This document shows positions 35,911 through 43,742 of a DNA stretch of 64,000 bases, piece by piece (the stretch's first letter is position 1; each line of letters begins with the position of its first letter). Position numbers and translations under genes: made by a program. A model generated the notes under the pieces. It was given only the letters and a program-made list of their open reading frames with translations, was not told the origin of the DNA and ran no database searches. Origin of the DNA: Streptomyces fradiae ATCC 10745 = DSM 40063 (GTDB lineage: Bacteria; Actinomycetota; Actinomycetes; Streptomycetales; Streptomycetaceae). The stretch is taken from contig NZ_CP023696.1 in the NCBI RefSeq assembly GCF_008704425.1, positions 3,946,501 through 4,010,500 on the forward strand, given 5' to 3'.

Positions 35911-37496
35911 CCGCCGCACCCGTGAACCCCGCCGTCCTGGCGGCGGCGCCCGCCAACGGCGACCTGGTGCAGACCGTCGACTGGGCCGCGATCGCCCCGC
36001 CGGTCATCGCCGCGGCCGTCGCCCTGGCCGTCCTCGTCGCCGACCTGTTCCTGCCGAAGGCCCGCAAGGAGGTCCTCGCCTGGGTCTCCGTGGCCGGCCT
36101 CGCCGCCGCGCTCCTCGCCCTCGCACCCCTGCGCTCCGGCGACCGCTCCACGTTCTGCCTCGTCCAGGAACCCGGTGCGTGCAGCTACACCGCCGACCAC
36201 TTCACCCTCGCCGTCCAGGTGCTCGTCCTCGGCGGCGCCCTCCTCACCGCCCTGCTCTCCGTCACCGAGACCAGGGAGGAACTGCCCGCCGGCGAGTTCT
36301 GGTTCCTGCTGCTGGCCTCCACGGCCGGCGCCGCCCTGCTGCCCGCCTCCCGCGACCTGGCCACCCTCGTCGTCGCCCTGGAGGTCGCCTCCCTGCCCGC
36401 GTTCGCGCTCGTCGGCCTCAGGCGCGGCGACCGGATGTCCGGCGAGGCGGCGCTGAAGTTCTTCCTCTCCTCGGTCACCGCGACAGCCGTCACCCTCCTC
36501 GGGGTCAGCTTCGTCTACGCCGCCACGGGCACCCTCCACCTGACGGAGATCGCCCGGCAGCTGGACGACGTCCCCGCGCAGCTCGGCACCCTGGCCGAGG
36601 CGGGGGTCGCCCTCACCCTCGTCGGCTTCGCCTTCAAGACGGCCGCCGCCCCCTTCCACTTCTGGGTGCCCGACACGTACGTCGGCGCCCCGCTTCCCGT
36701 CGCCGCGTACCTCTCCGTCGTCGGAAAGGCCGTCGGCTTCACCGGCCTCGTCCTCGTGACCGTCGTCGCCTTCCCGTCGTACGCGGACGTGTGGGGCCCC
36801 GCCCTCGCCGTGCTCGCCGCGCTGACCATGACCGTCGGCAACGCCGCCGCGCTGCGGCAGGTCTCCACGCGCGCGCGGAGCGCCGTACGCCTCCTCGCGT
36901 GGTCGTCCGTCGGCCAGGCCGGCTACCTGCTCGTGCCGATCGCCGCCGCCGCGTACTCCAGCGACATCCAGATCGGTGCGACCGTCTCGTACGCGCTGAT
37001 GTACGCCGTGGTGAACCTGGGCGCCTTCGCCGTCGCCGCGCTGGTCGCCCGGACGCACCCGGCGAACCGGATCGCCGACTACCGGGGCCTGTACGCCACC
37101 CGGCCGCTCGCCGCGCTCGCGCTGGCGTTCTTCCTGCTGTGCCTGGCCGGCCTGCCGCCCGGCGTGATCGGCCTGTTCGCCAAGGTGGTCGTCTTCGCCG
37201 CCGCCGTCGACGCCGGCCTCGGCTGGCTCGCCGTGGTCATGGCCGTGAACGTGGTCGTCGCCCTGTACTACTACCTGCGCTGGACGGCCGTCCTCTTCCG
37301 CGCCCCGGACGGCGCCACGGAGGTCCCCGGCACCGCCCGGCCCCGCACCGAGGGCGCCCGGGCCACTGCGCCCGCCCTGCGGCTGCGCGCCCCCGCGCCG
37401 GTGGCCGCCGCGGTGGCGCTGACGGCCGTCGCCGCCCTGCTGCTGTCGGGCTACCCGCAGTGGGTCCTCCGCTTCGCGGCGACCAGCCTCTTCTGA
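35907..37496 (+). CDS. nuoN: NADH-quinone oxidoreductase subunit N, second operon
   Basis: The product is 529 residues, last gene of the reduced operon. The Glu is in LVVALEVASLPAFALVGLRR and the Lys in FAFKTAAAPFHFWVPDTYVG. The region that in other NuoN reads AATKVAAF here reads SVVGKAVGF, keeping the Lys. It is 20 residues shorter than the first-operon NuoN because it lacks the charged loop near residue 130. The GTG start overlaps nuoM (GTGA). A hairpin follows 10 bases after the stop. Confidence 0.95.
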   Translation: MTAAPVNPAVLAAAPANGDLVQTVDWAAIAPPVIAAAVALAVLVADLFLPKARKEVLAWVSVAGLAAALLALAPLRSGDRSTFCLVQEPGACSYTADHFTLAVQVLVLGGALLTALLSVTETREELPAGEFWFLLLASTAGAALLPASRDLATLVVALEVASLPAFALVGLRRGDRMSGEAALKFFLSSVTATAVTLLGVSFVYAATGTLHLTEIARQLDDVPAQLGTLAEAGVALTLVGFAFKTAAAPFHFWVPDTYVGAPLPVAAYLSVVGKAVGFTGLVLVTVVAFPSYADVWGPALAVLAALTMTVGNAAALRQVSTRARSAVRLLAWSSVGQAGYLLVPIAAAAYSSDIQIGATVSYALMYAVVNLGAFAVAALVARTHPANRIADYRGLYATRPLAALALAFFLLCLAGLPPGVIGLFAKVVVFAAAVDAGLGWLAVVMAVNVVVALYYYLRWTAVLFRAPDGATEVPGTARPRTEGARATAPALRLRAPAPVAAAVALTAVAALLLSGYPQWVLRFAATSLF

Positions 37497-37505
37497 CCCC
37501 GTCCG

Positions 37506-37542
37506 ACCGACCGGCTGCCCCGCCCCGCCCCGGCCGGTCGGT
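37506..37542 (+). terminator. Hairpin downstream of nuoN2
   Basis: Nine-base arms ACCGACCGG (37506-37514) and CCGGTCGGT (37534-37542) pair perfectly around a 19-base C-rich loop, just after the nuoN stop. The large loop makes it less certain than the other terminators. Confidence 0.45.
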
Positions 37543-37701
37543 GCGGCGCACCGCCTCACCCGAACGGCGCAGGGCCGCCCCGCCGTACCGCAGGGAACCC
37601 GCCACTCCCGCCTGGCGTTGACCAGTACGGGAGGGTCCACTGAAGAGAGTGGAGCGACATCAGCGAAAGGTTCCCCTGCCGCACCGTTTGGAGGGCGTAC
37701 C

Positions 37702-38565
37702 GTGCACCGCCGGCACAACGGGCTCAGGACCGCCGTACTCCTCGGAGGGCTGTCCGCGCTGATCATTCTGATCGGCGGCTTCTTCGGGCGCACGGGTCTC
37801 ATCGTCGCCGTACTGATCGCCCTCGGCACCAACGCGCACGCCTACTGGAACAGCGACAAGCTGGCCCTGCGCGCGATGCGGGCCCGCCCGGTCAGCGAGT
37901 TCGAGGCCCCGCAGCTGTACCGGATGGTCCGTGAGCTGTCCACGCAGGCCCGGCAGCCGATGCCGCGCCTCTACATCTCGCCCACACAGGCCCCCAACGC
38001 CTTCGCGACCGGGCGCAATCCCCGCAACGCGGCCGTGTGCTGCACGGAGGGGATCCTGCGGCTCCTGGACGAGCGCGAGCTGCGCGGCGTCATCGGACAC
38101 GAGCTGAGCCACGTCTACAACCGGGACATCCTGATCTCCTCGGTCGCCGGGGCGCTCGCGTCCGTGATCGTCTTCCTGGTGAACTTCGCCTGGCTGATCC
38201 CGGTCGGCCGCTCCGACGACGAGGAGGGGCCCGGCCTCCTCGGCATGCTGCTGATCATGATTCTGGGCCCGATCGCCGCCTCGGTCATCCAACTGGCGGT
38301 CAGCCGCTCCCGCGAGTACGAGGCGGACGCCTCGGGCGCCCGGCTCACCGGTGACCCGCTGGCCCTGGCGAGCGCGCTGCGCAAGCTGGAGGCGGGCACG
38401 CAGCGGCTGCCGCTGCCGCCCGAGCCGCGCATCGAGACGGCGAGCCACATGATGATCGCCAACCCCTTCAGGCCGGGCCAGGGCATGGCCCGGATGTTCT
38501 CCACCCACCCGCCGATGGCGGAACGCATCGCCCGGCTCGAACAGATGGCAGGACCCCGCCCGTGA
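37702..38565 (+). CDS. htpX: HtpX-type M48 membrane metalloprotease
   Basis: This is a zinc endopeptidase of the inner membrane that degrades misfolded membrane proteins. The product is 287 residues from GTG 37702, chosen because GGAGGG stands six bases upstream; an upstream frame exists but lacks a site. Two N-terminal helices (TAVLLGGLSALIILIGGFFG and TGLIVAVLIALG) precede the zinc motif VIGHELSHVYNRD (HExxH) and two more helices; the third zinc ligand is the Glu in SREYEADASGA. It is coupled to the following small membrane-protein gene by a 4-base overlap. Confidence 0.92.
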   Translation: MHRRHNGLRTAVLLGGLSALIILIGGFFGRTGLIVAVLIALGTNAHAYWNSDKLALRAMRARPVSEFEAPQLYRMVRELSTQARQPMPRLYISPTQAPNAFATGRNPRNAAVCCTEGILRLLDERELRGVIGHELSHVYNRDILISSVAGALASVIVFLVNFAWLIPVGRSDDEEGPGLLGMLLIMILGPIAASVIQLAVSRSREYEADASGARLTGDPLALASALRKLEAGTQRLPLPPEPRIETASHMMIANPFRPGQGMARMFSTHPPMAERIARLEQMAGPRP

Positions 38566-38957
38566 AGACGATCCTCAACATCATCTGGCTTCTGCTCGCC
38601 GGCCTGTGGCTGTTCCTGGGCTACCTGCTGGCGGGCGTGCTCCTCTGCATCACCGTCATCGGCATCCCGTTCGGCCTGGCCGCCTTCCGCATCGGCGGGT
38701 ACGCGCTCTGGCCGTTCGGCCGCACGGTCGTGGACCGCCGCGACGCGGGCGCCCCGTCCCTCGTGGGGAACGTGCTGTGGTTCCTCCTCGCCGGGTGGTG
38801 GCTGGCGCTCGGCCACATCGCCACGGGCATCGCCCAGTTCGTCACGATCATCGGCATCCCGCTCGGCATCGCCAACTTCAAGCTGATCCCGGTGGCGCTC
38901 TTCCCGCTCGGCCGCGAGATCGTCTCGACGGACCGGCCCTTCACCGACCGCTGGTAG
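38562..38957 (+). CDS. yccF: YccF-family (DUF307) membrane protein
   Basis: The product is 131 residues made of two copies of the YccF module. Each has a hydrophobic helix with IGIPFG or IGIPLG (ITVIGIPFGLAAFRIGGYALWPFGR and ITIIGIPLGIANFKLIPVALFPLGR). The GTG start overlaps htpX by 4 bases, so the two are probably one unit. The function of this inner-membrane family is not known. Confidence 0.85.
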   Translation: MKTILNIIWLLLAGLWLFLGYLLAGVLLCITVIGIPFGLAAFRIGGYALWPFGRTVVDRRDAGAPSLVGNVLWFLLAGWWLALGHIATGIAQFVTIIGIPLGIANFKLIPVALFPLGREIVSTDRPFTDRW

Positions 38958-39293
38958 GGAGTTGTCCACAGGCGGAGCGGAATGTCGGCGGCATGGTCCA
39001 TGATGGGCACATGAGCGACTACACAGAGTTACTGTCCCCTGCTCCGGAAGCCCCGCGCTCCTCCGCCCCCGCCGCGACCGAGCGGCCCGCGCCCCACCAC
39101 CCCGCCGGCCGTGTCACCCGGGCACGGAGGCCGCCGTGGGCCTGGAGCGCACCGCCCCGGCATCCCGCCACCCGGCCGTCTCGTCAGCTCGGCGACCACA
39201 CCCCAGGACCCGCGCCTGCACCACGCCACCGGTGCACACCCTCGCCCCCGGCCGTCGGGCGCCACGCGTCAGCCGCCAGAGGAGCCGGTACGG
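38958..39293. other. 336-bp intergenic region with a possible gene remnant
   Basis: Right after yccF the DNA reads like a normal 5' region leading to ATG 39011, MSDYTELLSPAPEAPRSS. After about 25 codons the frame turns into Pro/Arg/His-rich translation and runs antisense through the permease gene. This is what the surviving 5' end of a deleted gene would look like, but it may also be chance. No other gene is visible. Confidence 0.35.
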
Positions 39294-40547
39294 CTACCGG
39301 GTGCGCCCCCGGGCCTCCCCGGACCCGGCGCGCAGGGCGTACAGCACCGCGCCCACCGCCAGGACGCCCGCGCCCGCCAGGACCGACGACAGGGGCAGGG
39401 CGAAGGCCAGCACGAGGCAGCCGGCCAGACCGCACGCCGCCACGAGCCGCACCGGCGACCACCGCGACACGAGGGTCCAGGCCGACGCGTTGGCGATCGC
39501 GTAGTAGACGAGGACGCCGAACGACGAGAAGCCGATCGCGCCCCGCAGGTCCGCCGTCGCCGCCGCCACGGCGACGACCAGCCCCACCACCAGCTCGGCG
39601 TGGTGCGGCACCTGGTGCCGGGGGTGCACGGCGGCGAGCGTACGGGGCAGGTGCCCGTCCCGTGCCATCGCCAGCGTCGTCCGCGACACACCGAGGATCA
39701 GCGCCAGCAGCGACCCGAGCGCGGCCACGGCAGCACCCACCCGCACCACCGGCACCATCCCGTCGACCCCGGCCGCCCGCATCGCCTCCGCGACCGGCGC
39801 CGCCGCCTCACCCAGCCGCACGGGACCGAGCACGGACAGAACGGAGACCGCCACACACGCGTACACGACGAGCGCGATCCCCAGCGCCACCGGAATGGCC
39901 CGCGGAATGGTCCGCCCCGGGTCCCGGACCTCCTCCCCGAGCGTCGCGATCCGCGCGTACCCGGCGAAGGCGAAGAACAGCAGCCCCGCCGCCTGCAGCA
40001 CCCCGCCCGGCGTGGTACCGCCGTCCGGTGCCAGCCGCCCGGCGTCGGCCGCACCGGACCCGAGCGCGCACACGACCACGGCCGCCAGCACCGCCAGGAC
40101 CACCGCCACGATCGACCGCGTCATGAGCGCCGACTTCTGGACGCCGCCGTAGTTCACGGCGGTCAGGGCCACCACGGCGGCCACCGCGACCGCGTGCGCC
40201 TGCGCCGGCCACAGGTACGCCCCCACGGTCAGGGCCATCGCGGCGCACGACGCCGTCTTCCCGACGATGAACGCCCAGCCCGCCAGATACCCCCAGAAGG
40301 GACCCAGACGCTCACGCCCGTAGACGTAGGTGCCGCCCGACGCGGGGTGGCGCGCGGCCAGCCAGGCCGACGCCATCGCGTTGCAGTACGCCACGGCACC
40401 CGCCAGAGCCAGCCCGACGAGGAGCCGGCTCCCGGCCGCCGCGGCGGCCGGCCCGAGCGCCGCGAAGATCCCGGCGCCCACCATCGAGCCCAGCCCGATG
40501 ACGACCGCGTCGAACACTCCCAGAGACCGCCGCAAAGTCACCGCCAC
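39294..40547 (-). CDS. APC-superfamily amino-acid permease
   Basis: The product is 417 residues with about 12 membrane helices. The family start TLRRSLGVFDAVVIGLGSMVGAGIFAALGPAA carries the substrate-site glycines, and FFAFAGYARIATLGEEVRDPGRTIPRAIPVAL is the TM6-loop signature. GTG 40547 (VAVTLRRSLG) is my choice; GTG 40541 is equally possible, and the much longer upstream frame is arginine-rich noise. The substrate is not evident. The gene is downstream of alkB on the same strand but separated by 304 bases. Confidence 0.88.
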   Translation of the reverse strand: MAVTLRRSLGVFDAVVIGLGSMVGAGIFAALGPAAAAAGSRLLVGLALAGAVAYCNAMASAWLAARHPASGGTYVYGRERLGPFWGYLAGWAFIVGKTASCAAMALTVGAYLWPAQAHAVAVAAVVALTAVNYGGVQKSALMTRSIVAVVLAVLAAVVVCALGSGAADAGRLAPDGGTTPGGVLQAAGLLFFAFAGYARIATLGEEVRDPGRTIPRAIPVALGIALVVYACVAVSVLSVLGPVRLGEAAAPVAEAMRAAGVDGMVPVVRVGAAVAALGSLLALILGVSRTTLAMARDGHLPRTLAAVHPRHQVPHHAELVVGLVVAVAAATADLRGAIGFSSFGVLVYYAIANASAWTLVSRWSPVRLVAACGLAGCLVLAFALPLSSVLAGAGVLAVGAVLYALRAGSGEARGRTR

Positions 40548-40851
40548 ACGCCGCACCCTACCGATCCCCCCGAGCCCCAACCGCCCCGCCCGGCACGCGG
40601 ACACACGACACCCACCCGGCGGCCCCCGCGCGTCGACGGCGCGCACCGCGAAGGCCCCGTGGCCACCGACGGGCACACCCGCAGCCCCCTGCACCGAACA
40701 GCACCCAGGAGGCCCCACGTGCACAGACAGACCCACCCGCAGCCACCCTGCACCGACAGGAGTCCACCCGGCACCCGCCGGCCGGAGACCGCCGCCGGGC
40801 AGAGGCCGACAGGAGGAGACCGTCAGGAGGAGACCGCCCGCCGGAGGCCCG
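40548..40851. other. 304-bp intergenic region, no gene seen
   Basis: This is a C/A-rich stretch between the permease start and the alkB stop, both on the minus strand. It holds short direct repeats such as CAGGAGGAGACCG twice (about 40811-40840) and CCACCCGCAGCCACC-like units. I see no gene and no clear terminator. Confidence 0.5.
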
Positions 40852-41547
40852 TCAGGCAGCCCCGCCCGGAGGGGCCGATGCGGCCCCGCCCCCACCGAGT
40901 CCGGTCTCCCGCAGCGTGATGTTCAGCCGCCCCGTGCGGGGCCCCACCGAAGGGTCGCCCGTCCCCGGATACACCTTCGGCACCCCGTGGTACGCGAACC
41001 GCGACGGCCCGCCGAACACGAACAGGTCCCCGGACTCCAGCCGCACATCGGCGTACGGGCGCCCCCGCCCCCGCGTGTTGCCGAACCGGAAGAGGCACGC
41101 GTCACCGATGCTCAGCGACACGACCGGGGCCGGTGACCGCTCCTCGCGGTCCTGGTGCATGCCCATCCGGGCGTCCCCGTCGTAGAAGTTGACCAGCGCC
41201 GCGTCCGGACGGTAGGAGCCGGCGTCCCCGTACGCGGCGGCGACGGCCTCCCGCCCGAGGCCGACCAGCCAGTCGGGGAAGGGGGCGACGGGCGCCCCGT
41301 TCACGTCGTCGGCGGTCCTCGAGTAGCGGTACGGCAGCCAGTGCCAGCCCAGGCACACCGTCCGCACCGACATCACCCCGCCGCCCGGCAGCGCGGTGTG
41401 CCGGATCGGCACCGGTCCGACGGCCCACGCCCGGCATGACTCGACCAGTTCCCGCTGCCGCCTCCGGGAGAGCCACCCCGGCACGTGCACCGCGCCGGGC
41501 GCGACCTCCGCCCGCCCCCGGCCCAGCGGGAACAGCGCGTCCGTCAC
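40852..41547 (-). CDS. alkB: AlkB-family 2-oxoglutarate/Fe(II) DNA-repair dioxygenase
   Basis: This enzyme removes 1-methyladenine and 3-methylcytosine lesions by oxidative demethylation. The product is 231 residues from GTG 41547. The iron triad is visible: HQDREE (His and Asp of HxD) in NFYDGDARMGMHQDREE, and a distal His in SRFAYHGVPKV. The 2-oxoglutarate-binding Arg is in GRLNITLRET. It is preceded by and overlaps (4 bases) the O6-alkylguanine transferase gene, forming a direct-reversal repair operon. Confidence 0.93.
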   Translation of the reverse strand: MTDALFPLGRGRAEVAPGAVHVPGWLSRRRQRELVESCRAWAVGPVPIRHTALPGGGVMSVRTVCLGWHWLPYRYSRTADDVNGAPVAPFPDWLVGLGREAVAAAYGDAGSYRPDAALVNFYDGDARMGMHQDREERSPAPVVSLSIGDACLFRFGNTRGRGRPYADVRLESGDLFVFGGPSRFAYHGVPKVYPGTGDPSVGPRTGRLNITLRETGLGGGGAASAPPGGAA

Positions 41548-42047
41548 CGTACGAGCGCACCCTCCAGGCCGAGCAGCAGCCCCTTGCGCTCGGGCCCCGC
41601 CGCGTACCCCCGCAGCGAACCGTCCGCGCCGATCACCCGGTGGCAGGGCCGCACCACCAGCAGCGGATTGCGCCCGATGGCCGTCCCCACCGCCCGCACC
41701 CCGGCCCCGGAGACACCGACGCGCGCCGCGATCTCCCCGTACGTGGTCGTCTCGCCATACGGGATCGAGTCCAGTACCTGCCAGACCCGCCGCTGGAACG
41801 GCGTCCCCGCACCAGCCGCCGCCAAGGGGAGGTCGAAGTCCTTCACCCGCCCGGCGAAGTAGCCCTCCAGCTGCGCGGCGACGCGCGCGAACCGCTCCGG
41901 GGCATGGCGCCAGCCGTCCCGGACGGCCACCGCGCCCCTCTGCTCCGGCAGCGACAACGAGGCCAGGGCGGCGGCCCCGTCCGCGGTCTCCTCGCCCACC
42001 AGCAGCATCGTCCCCAGCGGCCCGTCCACTCGCGCGTACACAGTCAT
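41544..42047 (-). CDS. ogt: O6-methylguanine-DNA methyltransferase
   Basis: This suicide repair protein takes the alkyl group from O6-alkylguanine onto its own cysteine. The product is 167 residues from ATG 42047 (GAAGG upstream). The active site IGRNPLLVVRPCHRVIGADGSLRGYAAG has the acceptor Cys of PCHRV. TPFQRRVWQVLDSIPYGETTTYGEIA is the winged-helix DNA-binding part, and the Arg finger lies in GVRAVGTAIG. There is no Ada-type N-terminal regulator domain. Co-transcribed with alkB. Confidence 0.94.
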   Translation of the reverse strand: MTVYARVDGPLGTMLLVGEETADGAAALASLSLPEQRGAVAVRDGWRHAPERFARVAAQLEGYFAGRVKDFDLPLAAAGAGTPFQRRVWQVLDSIPYGETTTYGEIAARVGVSGAGVRAVGTAIGRNPLLVVRPCHRVIGADGSLRGYAAGPERKGLLLGLEGALVR

Positions 42048-42109
42048 GCCTTCAGTCTGGACCGGCCGCCCGTCCGGTGCTGGCGGGTTTCCGACACGAG
42101 GCACGAGTC

Positions 42110-42144
42110 GGGGGCGGACCGGCCACCCGGCCGCGTCCGCCCCC
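42110..42144 (-). terminator. Hairpin terminator downstream of yajQ
   Basis: Arms GGGGGCGGAC (42110-42119) and GTCCGCCCCC (42135-42144) are perfectly complementary; the inner loop contains a second small GGCC stem. It lies 20 bases after the yajQ stop on the minus strand and before the ogt start. Confidence 0.7.
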
Positions 42145-42163
42145 GTCCCGCCCGCCGACCGGG

Positions 42164-42652
42164 TCAGCGGTAGTTCACGAACTGCAGCGCGAAGTCGAAG
42201 TCCTGGCCCTTCAGCAGCGCGATCACGGCCTGCAGGTCGTCCCGGCTCTTGGAGCTGACCCGCAGCTCCTCGCCCTGGACCTGCGCCTTGACGCCCTTGG
42301 GGCCCTCGTCGCGGATGAGCTTGGCGACCTTCTTCGCGTTCTCCTGGGAGATGCCCTCCTGGATGGTCGCGAAGATCTTGTACTCCTTGCCGGACAGCTG
42401 CGGCTCACCGGCGTCGAGCGACTTCAGCGAGATGCCCCGCTTCACCAGCTTGGACTCGAACACGTCCAGGATCGCCTTGACCCGGTCCTCGGAGTTCGCC
42501 TGCATCAGGATCTTGTCGCCGGACCAGGAGATCGACGCCCCGACGTTCTTGAAGTCGTAGCGCTGGGAGATCTCCTTCGCCGCCTGGTTGAGGGCGTTGT
42601 CGACCTCCTGCCGCTCGACCTTCGAGACGATGTCGAAACTGGAGTCGGCCAT
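42164..42652 (-). CDS. yajQ: YajQ-family nucleotide-binding protein
   Basis: The product is 162 residues, the full family length, starting at ATG 42652 (MADSSFDIVSKVERQEVDNALNQ). It has the two ferredoxin-like/KH-like domains: EISQRYDFKNVGASISWSGD and QGEELRVSSKSRDDLQAVIALLK. Members bind nucleotides such as cyclic di-GMP in some Gram-negatives; the role in actinobacteria is not settled. It is divergent from tRNA-Tyr and forms, with it, a conserved core junction. Confidence 0.95.
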   Translation of the reverse strand: MADSSFDIVSKVERQEVDNALNQAAKEISQRYDFKNVGASISWSGDKILMQANSEDRVKAILDVFESKLVKRGISLKSLDAGEPQLSGKEYKIFATIQEGISQENAKKVAKLIRDEGPKGVKAQVQGEELRVSSKSRDDLQAVIALLKGQDFDFALQFVNYR

Positions 42653-42780
42653 GTCCTGTGGCTCCTTGCCTCGGTGTGGGAGTGCGGCGGCCCAGCGCCG
42701 ACCGCCGCCCCAAGCCTAGCCATGCTCACCCGGCCCCAGCGCTGATCGAATCCGGTGGCGGACCACCCCCGGGGATCAGG

Positions 42781-42786
42781 TATTGT
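42781..42786 (+). promoter_or_regulatory. Putative -10 element of the tRNA-Tyr promoter
   Basis: TATTGT lies 56 bases upstream of the tRNA-Tyr 5' end, in the AT-richest stretch (GGTATTGTTTACG) of the gap from yajQ. No good -35 is seen 17 bases upstream. Confidence 0.4.
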
Positions 42787-42841
42787 TTACGTCGTTGCCA
42801 AGGAGCGCCGCCGAAGGCGGGGCTTCAAGGAGACATCCCAT

Positions 42842-42923
42842 GGCGGTGTGCCCGAGTGGCCAATGGGAGCGGACTGTAAATCCGTCGGCTTAGCCTACCC
42901 AGGTTCGAATCCTGGCGCCGCCA
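42842..42923 (+). tRNA. tRNA-Tyr (GTA anticodon)
   Basis: An 82-nt class II tRNA. The acceptor GGCGGTG pairs with CGCCGCC (42916-42922), with A as discriminator; CCA is not encoded. The anticodon GTA is at 42876-42878. The long variable arm follows, and the T-arm is CCAGG-TTCGAAT-CCTGG. In Streptomyces this tRNA is the integration site of the SLP1 element. A strong terminator follows. Confidence 0.97.
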
Positions 42924-42933
42924 CTGGAAGTAA

Positions 42934-42971
42934 ACGGCCCCTGACCAGCGGAAACGTTGGTCAGGGGCCGT
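42934..42971 (+). terminator. Terminator after tRNA-Tyr
   Basis: Seventeen-base arms (42934-42950 and 42955-42971) with one G-T pair enclose a stable GAAA tetraloop, 10 bases after the tRNA. Confidence 0.85.
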
Positions 42972-43148
42972 CTGCGTACCCCAGAGCAGCTACCTCGCAG
43001 CCCCGCCCCCTAGCCCCCGTCGGTACGGTCGAGTGCCAGCTGCAGGGGCGTGGGGGCGGGGAGGGCATGGTGCCTCACGGCGGGCGATTCGCCGCGTGAT
43101 CTCAGACACGGCACTCGCCTAACGCGGTGCCAACACACAGGCGAGCCG

Positions 43149-43742
43149 CTACCGCGAGAACGACTTGTGGCGGAGTCGAGCTTCTGCCAGCAGCACCTTC
43201 TGTAGCTCGCGACGGTTCTTGCCGCGGGTTTTCAGGGCGTGGCAGTTCGGACAAAGAGCGATCATGGCCTCGGGTACGTCTGGCCCACCACGTGCGAGAT
43301 CGTGGACGTGGTCCACTTCGAGGAGCGGCGCGTCCGCTTCCGTCCGTTCCGTTGGATGACCGAGGCAGGTCGGGTTCTCGCAGAGACCGCCGCTCCGCAG
43401 GATCACCGCTTCCCTTGCGGGAGCCGATCGGAGGAAACGCTCGACCGTGGTCAGGGTTGAGCGACGCGTGCGGCTCTTGGCGCGCTCATGAGCTGCCCTG
43501 GCCAAACGCTTGTATCGCTCGTAACTGTCGAGCCGGACGGTCCCGGAGTCGACCTGAGCAGCAAGCGCGACCCCCTCAGTGTGGTCGTGGACCTGACCCG
43601 TGTCCTCATGGAGTGCCATCACCACGCTAGCCGGCCAGGTGTGTTCGAGCGGAGAAGGTACGGGAGCCAAGACCCAGACGAACTCCTTCCTCCGCAGGCC
43701 GTCCTCCCCCTCCCCCCAGCGCATCCATCGCTGGACGATCAC
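43149..43742 (-). CDS. HNH endonuclease domain, C-terminal part of a split ScoMcrA-like type IV restriction enzyme
   Basis: The apparent product is 197 residues from GTG 43742, whose start overlaps the stop of the upstream frame (GTGA). It begins inside an SRA/YDG-like domain (VQRWMRWGEGEDGLRRKEFVWVLAPVPSP). The HNH nuclease follows at about 110-190, with LEVDHVHDLARGG, ALCPNCHALKTRGKNRREL and the zinc pairs CENPTC and CPNC. The same frame continues upstream of the GTG as ALRYWHRPYGGQWTFETWA, which reads as real protein, so this is most likely the second half of one gene broken by a -1 shift at 43799-43801. GC is lower than in neighbouring genes, suggesting acquisition. Confidence 0.82.
   Translation of the reverse strand: MIVQRWMRWGEGEDGLRRKEFVWVLAPVPSPLEHTWPASVVMALHEDTGQVHDHTEGVALAAQVDSGTVRLDSYERYKRLARAAHERAKSRTRRSTLTTVERFLRSAPAREAVILRSGGLCENPTCLGHPTERTEADAPLLEVDHVHDLARGGPDVPEAMIALCPNCHALKTRGKNRRELQKVLLAEARLRHKSFSR

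Noticed and set aside
40548..40895. N-terminal extension of the permease to 40895
   Set aside because: The extra 116 residues are Gly/Arg/Cys-rich noise with no membrane or conserved features; the family start TLRRSLGVFDAVV begins at about 40541.
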